From the NCBI RefSeq assembly GCF_013426205.1, contig NC_089423.1, positions 7,130,001-7,194,000 on the forward strand: 64,000 bases of DNA. The letters are read 5' to 3'. Made by a program: the position numbers and the translations under genes. Numbering within the stretch: the stretch's first letter is position 1; the number at the start of each line of letters is the position of its first letter. Of this stretch, positions 56,239 through 64,000 are shown piece after piece. This DNA comes from Metarhizium brunneum (lineage: Eukaryota; Ascomycota; Sordariomycetes; Hypocreales; Clavicipitaceae). The notes below the pieces were generated by a model. That model was not told where the DNA came from, did no database searches, and saw only the letters and a list, made by a program, of their open reading frames with translations.

Positions 56239-58688
56239 ATGGCTGGTCCGGCGTCTCCGGCGCCTCCTACCCAGGGCGGCAGCTCGGAAACACCTTCATC
56301 AAACACCAAGCGGAATTCATCCCCCGGCGCTGGCAAGACTGGTCTACGGACCAAGTATGTGCCTAGGGCTTGTCAGGAGTGCCGCCGGCGTCGCGCAAAG
56401 GTGGGCTGTGCTTGCGTCTCGTCACCCGCCTTCGTACATGTGTCGGGGTTTTTCCCCCATCTAACTGCAACCCAGTGTGACGGCACAAAGCCAACTTGCT
56501 CTCGATGCAATGCCCGTCAAATACCATGTGTCTACAACACCGGGGATGACGGCCGTGGAACCGCCCAAAAGTCCTATGTGCGTCTCCTGCAGGGTCGGAT
56601 TGCTCTCCTGGAAAAGATCCTGTGGCTGCACTCGATCGATATCCACGCGTCTACGGCTCAGCTGATGCAGCAGAATCTTGTGCCGGCCACCATCACCTCC
56701 TTGGCGGCCAGTGGCTCAACTGCCGCCTTGGACGAGCTCTGGGACACGTTTGAAGGTACATTGACGCTTGATGAGTCGCAAAACTTTGACCAGGACGGAG
56801 AGGCACGTTATTTCGGCCCAGCCAGCGGTAGACTTGACTTCAAGCCGCTCAATGGTAGGGTCTCGTTTTTGCTATTCGGAGCACTCGGCAAACGTCACTA
56901 ATTCTGCCCCAAGACGTGCCTCGGGACTTGCCCACAGAGTACTCGCCACCATGTGCAGAGGTCCAGATTTTGGGTCATCAAAGCAGCGTCAATGGAGAGC
57001 TTGAAGCACATCTCCTAGAACAATATTTCATCTGGGAACAGCCATGGTTGCAGGTTGTTGATGAGGCCTTGTTTCGCGAAAGCAGAGAGAACAATGGGCG
57101 ATACTTTACACCTCTGTTGTTGAACTGCATCCTCGCCAGTGGTTCCCGCCTCTCGGACCGTGTAGAGGTTCGCTCTGATCCCAACGACCCCAATACAGCG
57201 GGTCGCATCTTCCTCGAGACGGCCGAAGTCCTTCTCCATTTCGACCTGAAGCGGCCGACTATCACAACTATTCAGTCGCTGGCCGTGTTGGGCACCGTCT
57301 ACCATGTTGGTTCAAAGGCACGCAGGCATTGACTTTTTCTAACTCTGGCAGGCTTTCGGACAAGATGCTGCAGGGTGGCTGCATTCAGGCATAGCAAACC
57401 GGCTCGTTTTAGATATGGGACTTAATCTTGATCCAGGCTCGTTGGTTGCCTCGGGCCGCATGACGGCAGAAGAGGCCCAACTCCGGAGGCAAGTCTACTG
57501 GTCGTTGTATTGCGTGGACAAGCTGGCGGCTGCCTACACAGGACGTGTCTGTAGCATGCTTGTAAGACGAGACAGACTCTTGCCTTGATACCACAAGACT
57601 GACCGTTATATGAAGGACTTGCAGGGTGCAGTCGGGATGCCGACGATGCCAACCCACACTGGGCCGGACAATCGTCGGCATGCGCTGTATTCTGTCGACC
57701 CAAGAATTCTCGTCTCGCTTCATACAGACTTGATTAAATTGTGTGAGATTCTTGAAAAAATCTTGTTGAACCTGTATGTCCGCACATATGCCGCCCGACA
57801 TTGCCAATCCGTGCATAACAGCTTCGCAGGTATTCTCCTAGGAAGCTGTTGCTTGCCAGCCAGCGAAGGAGCTTCTTCGACTCGTGCCTCCTTTGGTTAA
57901 AGCACTGGCTATACGGCCTGTGCACAGATCTGAAGCCTCTTCACGGCGGAGTACCAAATCAGTTCCCCCAAGCGTACACCCTGTGTATGGTGTACCACAC
58001 AGCCATTATCCTTCTCGCGCGGCCCTATGTGCAGACTCGAGCGTTTGAGGATTCCGCGAGCTTGGAGCCTGATGCTCTAGCTATAAAGGCACAAGATGTT
58101 CTCCTAGAGGCTGCAAGGAGTATATCGTCTCTGGGGGATCAATATCGCAAAGTATTTGGTAGTTTTCGGAGAAGCCCGATTACGGCAACGCATGCCAACC
58201 TCTCTGCGGCGTTGGCGCTGTTCAACCCCCAAGGTGTTGACCGACCCAGGGCTCGATGTAATCCGTCTGATGATGCAAGGATCAAATCCTGCCTTCAGAC
58301 ATTGGAAGAGCTTTCGGTTGCATGGACACCTCCACGCAAATATCTCTCCAGCGTGTTAAAGATGATGCAAGGTGACTCTGCGGGTCAACAAAAAGGGGCT
58401 AAAACTTCTGATACTTTGGCGGATCACCTCGATGGGGATTTGTATCCCACTTCTGAAGCAAGCCAAGTGACCAATTTGATGCAGCCGGCCGATGTAGTGT
58501 GGTCTGGACAAGTAACTGACGCAATGAGCTTGCCGTTGTGGCTGTCAGCAACCGTGGGCGACCCAAGTTTGGGAGAGTTTTCGACAGCGGCAGAGGGAAT
58601 TCCCCTCCGAGATGGAAGCGATGACATAGGGGAACAGTTTAAGGATTGGCTTGAACCGCCGTTTCCATGGGACTTGTTTTCTAGCTGA
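56239..58688 (+). CDS. Zn2Cys6 fungal transcription factor
   Basis: Nuclear DNA-binding regulator of a metabolic pathway, target unknown. Six exons: 56239-56400, 56476-56854, 56914-57305, 57352-57561, 57625-57773 and 57830-58688, 716 aa in phase. The binuclear zinc cluster is ACQECRRRRAK joined by the first intron to CDGTKPTCSRCNARQIPC; the intron cuts just before the third Cys. A short linker and coiled-coil (LLQGRIALLEKILWL) follow. The middle homology region (Fungal_trans) spans about residues 180-500 with LHFDLKRPTITTIQSLAVLGTVYH and AAGWLHSGIANRLVLDMGLN. The fifth acceptor was chosen to give NLYSPRKLLLAS; a site 12 nt downstream is also possible. RidA-family gene downstream on the same strand. 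Confidence 0.88.
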
Positions 58689-59422
58689 AACTGTTTGCGA
58701 AATGAACCAGCGTCTATCCTGCATTTGCGCCGCGACTTTGCAAGTGGCATTATTGTCCTGTGGTTTGAACCTTGTTCGGTTGGCAAGAGCTATTTTGGCG
58801 GATTCATAAAATCTATTACTTGCGGAGTATAATAGAAGGGAAACAGTCAATTTCTGAACAAACAATTCGAAATGGGGAATGCTCGGCGGGCTTTCTCTTT
58901 TTGCTAGATGCGCTTACGCCTTACCTGGTACCTGGTTGTTAGGTATTGTAATATAATTGATTAGTATATATTTTTTAATAAATTAATTCGCCAAAGATTA
59001 TTAGCTACCTCATAATCACCACCATCTCCTCAATTACACGACAGCCCGCCGAGCAATTCACCCGAAATACATCGAGTTGACCCGCTTTTGCGGAATCCAC
59101 ATTCCGGCCAGAGCGGAGGAGGCTCCTATTCGACCAATAGCATATCAGATGACGTCGTAAATATCAATTCAACACGGTGCCTTTTGTTGGACTGGCAAGC
59201 ATTAAACAGTCGTATCATACATGATTTGTAAGAAGACGTCGACTGGTAGCTTGAAAAGATTTCTGGCAGGAGAAGAAGTGGGACGCACGTCTAGTCATGT
59301 TGTACTCGGTAGGCTCTATGCATCTAACGTCTCTGGTAAATATAAATATCCTCGTATGTCACGCACCATTACGCATTATAACTTTGTCCAACTCATCATA
59401 CAACACCCTGCAATCTGACACC
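58689..59422. other. Intergenic, transcription factor 3' flank and RidA promoter
   Basis: AT-rich at 58940-59010. No gene is recognised. Confidence 0.6.
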
Positions 59423-59917
59423 ATGGCAAATCTACAGTATTACAACTACCCCGGCGTAGGCACCAGCAACAGAGAACAGTTTTCGTACAGCCAGGCCGTC
59501 AGAGTCGGCGACACCATTCAGTGCTCCGGACAGGGTAAGTCGGTTGTTCCAGTACCATATCCAAAACTCGCCGTTGGCCTTAGCTGAGCTTTGCCAGGCG
59601 GATGGGACCCCGAGGGAAAGGTGCACCACATCCCTACCGAGATCAACGAGCAGATCGACCAGGCGTTCAAGACTGTTGATCATAACCTCAAGCATGCCGG
59701 GGGGAAGGGATGGCCGCAAGTCTTTCGCGTCAACTCGTATCATGTTCCGCTCAACAACGAAGCTATTGCGGCAATGGCTAGAAATTTCAAGCAATGGATG
59801 CCCGACCACCAGCCTATCTGGACCTGTGTCGGGGTGGCCAGACTCGGGGAAGACGATATGCGTGTGGAGATTGAAGTGGTGGCGTATGATCCGGAGGGAG
59901 CGAGCACCAAGACTTAG
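59423..59917 (+). CDS. RidA (YjgF/YER057c/UK114) family protein
   Basis: Small trimeric enzyme family; characterised members hydrolyse reactive enamine/imine intermediates released by PLP enzymes. Two exons, 59423-59534 and 59598-59917, 143 aa, in phase. Family features: YSQAVRVGDTIQCSGQGGWDPEG, a helix with EINEQIDQAFKTVDHNLKHAG, VNSYHVPLN, and near the end WTCVGVARLGEDDMRVEIEVVA with the conserved Glu. The usual substrate-binding Arg would be in the GVARLG position. There is no mitochondrial presequence. It lies 0.7 kb behind a transcription factor gene on the same strand, hinting at a small regulated unit. Confidence 0.88.
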
Positions 59918-61962
59918 GGTGCAATGATGATGTCTTGATCAAATAACATGGCGAATAGGGTTTTTATCCGGGACAGGAAGTGTGACAAGGGCCTAGCTTG
60001 GAGCATTTACTCAATTCATCTAATAACAGTCTTTGGTATCAAAGGTCCTTGGTTTTCCTCAAGGCCTTGAGGGACCGAAGATGTCTATTTATACAAGAAG
60101 TCAGTGAGGACCTTCTGCCCTAATCCCGTGACCGTAGCCCTCGTGTAACCGGCCTTTTCCGTGTGACATCAGGCCAAGATGGGTTTGTTGATATTGGAAC
60201 CATTTGACTAGAAATTATCAGTGCCCAGCCTTCCCATAGACCGATTCTAGTATGAAGCAGCCAAGCCTTTCTCCAGTTACTATGAAATGGGTATCAACAA
60301 CAACCATGGGACGGGCGGCCTTGTTGCTTACTGCGGTGGTTTACGGAGTATCGGCTTCCCGGAGCCTCACCACCCGTGAGGGATTTTCCCGACCTTGTGC
60401 GACAGATGACTGTTTTACGCGATGAGGCAAGTTTTCAGTGCCCGGGGAGAGCATTTATGTTCCCCTGCGCGTCGTGTCGTGTGACATGACTAGGGGGCAC
60501 GAATATGACAACAGCAATTCATCCCCTTGTGATACATGGCAACTACCCTTGCTTTGAGAAGACAACTTGTGCATTCATTGGCTTCAAATGTCTCACAAGC
60601 ACATTTTTTCGACATTGTCTAGACCACTGTGTCAATAACATGGATTACTTATGCCGTGTTACAATGCTCCGTTTGCAATTTGAGCTTGCATCCAGCCTCA
60701 TATCCTGCTCACCCTACATGAGCTATCAGCATGTGTGACGTACAGGAAAAGCCCCGAATGATGATTTGCTAGAGTATGGAGCATGGCGCAGTTTCCTCAG
60801 CATGCATAGCAACGTGGAGGGCAGACGATGGTGCTTCTTAAGTGGCAACGGTGTCAGGGATGGCTTAGCTGATCGCCGGCTCAGTCCTTGTTTGTTGGTC
60901 GTCTTTTGCACTGGGATGCTAGACTATATGCGACACCAGACTCAATATGGACGTAGACATCGCTGAGAAACTCTGAGGGGAGATGCGCCACAAGTGAAAA
61001 GAAGGAGCACTTGAGCCGCAGAGTGCCCTTGAATATCGACTCTTGGGACGGCTGATGTATCCACAGAGAGTTTGCATACATGCCCACCCAACTCTGAGAA
61101 AAAGCCTCATGCAGTGTTGCAATACGTTTCCGTTTAGCCGAAAGATTCCATGGCTCCACGGGGTGTTGGGTTTATCATGTCGGGTACGGAGTACTTGGTG
61201 CGCAAAGACGGCGACCAAAGAAGCATTCACGCGATGGAACCTCGCCCAGCCACAACCCTAGAACTATCAAGCTAGATGATTCTGTATTATGCATTCTTTC
61301 GTCAACAGATTTGCATTCGAGGTGTTTTTCTGCACGGACTAAATCGCCATCATACAAAGGTTTGGCTGCCGGGCAAGACCTTTGGGCCACGCCTCCTTCA
61401 CAAATCCACAGATCGAGACTGAAACCTCTATGCACTGATACCCAAAATCCACCTATATGCTCATCAGTTACACTGGCTCATGCAGAGATTGTCTTGTAAT
61501 TGCCCCTTCAAGTCCATTGCATGCGCTGACGTACCTCGATGCAGCATCCAAGGCCTACTACTGTCCGTTTCATTGGACCAAAGCGAAAGTAGGTGGTTGC
61601 TGTTGGGCCAGTCTGTCAGTTGCAGGGTGAGACGTGATATTTTTGCTCACTATATCTTGGTCTGTCAACAATAGACCCTGTATGCTGTCCAACAACAAGG
61701 CAGATGACTCTCGTGTCGCCTTGTTCCAATGGCATCCTGGCTGTGCTTTCGCCACTCGAGCCATACAACAACCAAGCTTTGCGTTTTCTCGCTTTTCAGC
61801 TATAGTATTTGCGCTCAAGATATTATGTCCTGGCAGCCTTTGGATTTCGAGCATTTCATCTCGCTCAGCATCCCACTCTCTCCCATCATATTTCAGGAAC
61901 CCAGGCTCTTCCCATTTCCAGTTATTCAGTATTCTCAGTAGTGAATCGCCGCATGAATCACC
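59918..61962. other. Intergenic with repeat copy B
   Basis: It contains the second MITE-like copy and two TACGGAGTA sites (60342-60350 and 61185-61195). No supported gene; the longest antisense frame at its right end overlaps the PNP gene and is a shadow. Confidence 0.6.
59981..60149. mobile_element. MITE-like repeat, copy B
   Basis: Second copy of the repeat at 55194-55358, in the same orientation and closely similar across about 165 bp. It starts GTGTGACAAGGGCCTAG and ends CCGTAGCCCTCGTGTAACC; these are imperfect inverted repeats of each other. It has no open frame. Confidence 0.65.
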
Positions 61963-64000
61963 ATGTATGAGTCCAAGGACTATACTATTGGCTGGATTTG
62001 CGCCTTGGAAACCGAGTTCGTAGCCGCCCAGGAGTTCCTCGATGAGGAGCATGAAGTACCAGCACACCTCGCCCTCGCCGATGATAACTTTTATAAACTC
62101 GGTAGAATGGGAAAACATAATGTTGTCATTGCCATCTTGCCAGATAGGGAGTATGGCAAGTCCTCCGCAGCAGTCGTCGCAAACCACATGCAACATTCCT
62201 TCCCGAGCGTTAGGGTCGGCCTGATGGTCGGTATCGGCGGTGGTGCCCCCAGTATAAAGAATGACGTTAGGTTAGGCGACATCGTTGTGAGCAGCCGACG
62301 GGACGGAAAAGGCGGAGTGGTACAGTACGATTATGGAAAGGCAGTCCAAGGTTGCGAGTTTGCCATCACGGGGCATTTGGACCAGTCGCCCGCGTCGTTG
62401 GCAAAAGCAGTAACCGCGATAAAGGCTGAATACGACAGGAAGGGCAACCGAATTGCCCTTAATGCCAAGGAAGCACTCAATAATATTGATAACAAAGACA
62501 AATACCGCTGCCCGTCGGCCACGAGTGACCGGCTGTACCGCTCCTCCTTCACACACCCCCTGGACAAGCTCGGAGAAGATTGCAGTCTGGTGTGCGGCGA
62601 TGATGCATCTAACCTGATAGCTCGAGCCCAGCGCAAAAAAGGCGGCGGCGGCCTAGTAGTTCATTACGGACTCATCGCTTCTGCGGATACCTTGATGAGA
62701 GATGCTATTATTCGGGATAAGTGGGCGGCGAAAGAGAATATCCTCTGCTTTGAGATGGAAGCCGCTGGCCTGATGAATCACTTTCCGTGCATAGTTATCC
62801 GAGGAATATGTGACTATGCTGATTCTCATAAAAATGATCAGTGGCAGGGATATGCAGCCCTGGTAGCGGCGGCATACGCGAAGGATCTCATCTCTTTTAT
62901 ACATCCCAAGCAGGTGCTCAACGAGCCGCCAATCAAAGAGTGGGCTACAAATTGTAAGTCGTCCATGAATAATTGTTGCCGCTCCTATTAATTAATATCA
63001 GTACTTAGTTGTATATCGACTTCACGGCAAGAAGTTGGCCAACTAAGGCACGGGGTCGAATATAGGGAACAAGAACAAATTCTTCAATGGATCACAGAAA
63101 CAGATTACACTACTCATTTTAACACTTGCATGACCAAGTGGGAACCTGGTACTGGTGAATGGTTTCTGAAGTCACCCAAATTTCAGGCATGGTTTCAAGG
63201 CGATAAAAGGACTTTATTCTGCGAAGGTATCCCGGGGGCGGGGAAAACGATTCTTGCGTCGGTTGCCATACAAGAGATCATCAAGTGCGCCCGACAGGGC
63301 AACAAGATTGGACTGGCTTATATCTACTGCATTTCCCAACAAAAACATCAACAAAGCAGCTACTATTTCCTTGCCAGCCTCGTGAAGCAGTTGGCTCAGA
63401 CTCGATCACCCTCCCCGCAAAACATAAAGAACCTACACAAAAACCATACAATTGCGCACAAAAAAACACGGCCATCTTATAATGAACTCTTGACAGCTCT
63501 TGAGCAGCTTGCTGCCGCATATTCAAAGGTGTTCATTATTATAGACGCGCTTGCTATAGAGATGGGCCAAGTCAAACTAGACGAAGGTAATACAGAGGCT
63601 ATTACGATAATATCGTCTGCCTGTGTGGGTTTAGTCATGGTTGACGAACAGACTAGCATTATTTGCCTAGTTCATGAAACGACACGACAGTACTTGGCGA
63701 GCCACATGTGTTGTATCAACCCACGGAACAATTCGAGTGCTGCAGAGAAGGACCATGAGATTTGCAATAGCTGGACGAGCTCTCTGGCCATGAAGAATGC
63801 ACATAGGATCATGGCAAATATCTGTCTTGACTATCTTTTCTTGCAAGACTTTGACAAGCAAGCATCTCCATCACAAGATCTTTTCTCGCAGTACCCGTTC
63901 TGCAAGTACGCGATATCGAATTGGGGCCTCCATGCTCGTGGCGCAGAGGAAGAGGAGCTGGAACTGCGGCTTCTCGGTAACCAAGCCAAAGTATATGCCT
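61963..64000 (+). CDS. PNP-NACHT NLR-like protein, 3' end off window, NACHT core deleted
   Basis: NOD-like receptor architecture of fungi: an N-terminal nucleoside-phosphorylase-type sensor, then a nucleotide-binding switch, usually with ankyrin or other repeats after it. Exon 1 is 61963-62953 and exon 2 is 63002 to beyond 64000; the intron is 48 bp and leads in-phase to LLSCISTSRQEVGQ. PNP motifs: GLMVGIGGGAPS, VRLGDIVVSSR, CFEMEAAGLMNHFPCIVIRG and CDYADSHKN. The P-loop reads CEGIPGAGKTILASV (Walker A). Walker B begins VFIIIDAL at about 63545, but the usual DECxxxxR and the following several hundred residues are absent; the frame goes straight to AIEMGQVKLDEGN and GLVMVDEQTSIICLVHETTRQY, normally found after the NACHT winged-helix part. 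No stop codon follows within the window. The gene seems transcribable but is probably defective as a switch. Confidence 0.85.

Noticed and set aside
61570..62196. 208-codon minus-strand open frame overlapping the start of the PNP-NACHT gene
   Set aside because: It overlaps a gene with clear PNP motifs on the other strand and has no family signature of its own; a shadow frame.

Overview
This window is nuclear DNA of a filamentous ascomycete. It is most likely a Sordariomycete of the Hypocreales, near Metarhizium or Pochonia; that placement comes from protein flavour and is inferred, not proven. The evidence is eukaryotic gene structure throughout: introns mostly of 48-110 bp with GT donors, CTNAC-type branch sites and AG acceptors. 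The protein set also fits: Zn2Cys6 factor, HET domain, patatin-ankyrin, PNP-NACHT, F-box/LRR, and Vph1, Ysh1, Dbr1, Mob1 and OSCP orthologues. Coordinates of spliced genes are outer CDS limits; exons were assigned by hand and are given in each entry.

Left and middle part (about 6.2-41.3 kb), mostly housekeeping: Nit-type amidohydrolase (-), TFIID subunit TAF4 (-), pre-mRNA 3'-end endonuclease YSH1 (+), vacuolar H+-ATPase subunit a VPH1 (-), an F-box/LRR protein (-), an ING-family PHD protein (+), a cis-prenyltransferase of dolichol synthesis (-), a GH63-type glycosidase with nine exons including a proposed 3-nt microexon (+), mitochondrial ATP synthase OSCP (-), MOB1 (-), a decayed HET-domain gene (+) and lariat debranching enzyme DBR1 (-). 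The first 6.2 kb and a 5 kb stretch at 19.4-24.4 kb have no convincing protein gene.

Right part (about 41.7-64 kb), accessory in character: an MFS transporter and a zinc alcohol dehydrogenase share a divergent promoter. They are followed by a patatin/ankyrin gene interrupted by an in-frame stop, a kinase-fold protein, an F-box protein, a secreted trypsin-like protease, a Zn2Cys6 transcription factor, a RidA-family protein and the start of a PNP-NACHT NLR-like gene that runs off the edge. Intergenic DNA here is AT-richer and carries a pair of MITE-like repeats, a tandem repeat and telomere-like motifs.

The main biological theme is allorecognition or innate-immunity type genes (HET, patatin-ankyrin, PNP-NACHT). 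All three examples look damaged: multiple stops and frame breaks in HET, one TAA in patatin-ankyrin, and an apparent in-frame excision of most of the NACHT core. Two of the lesions fit CpA-to-TpA changes as made by repeat-induced point mutation.
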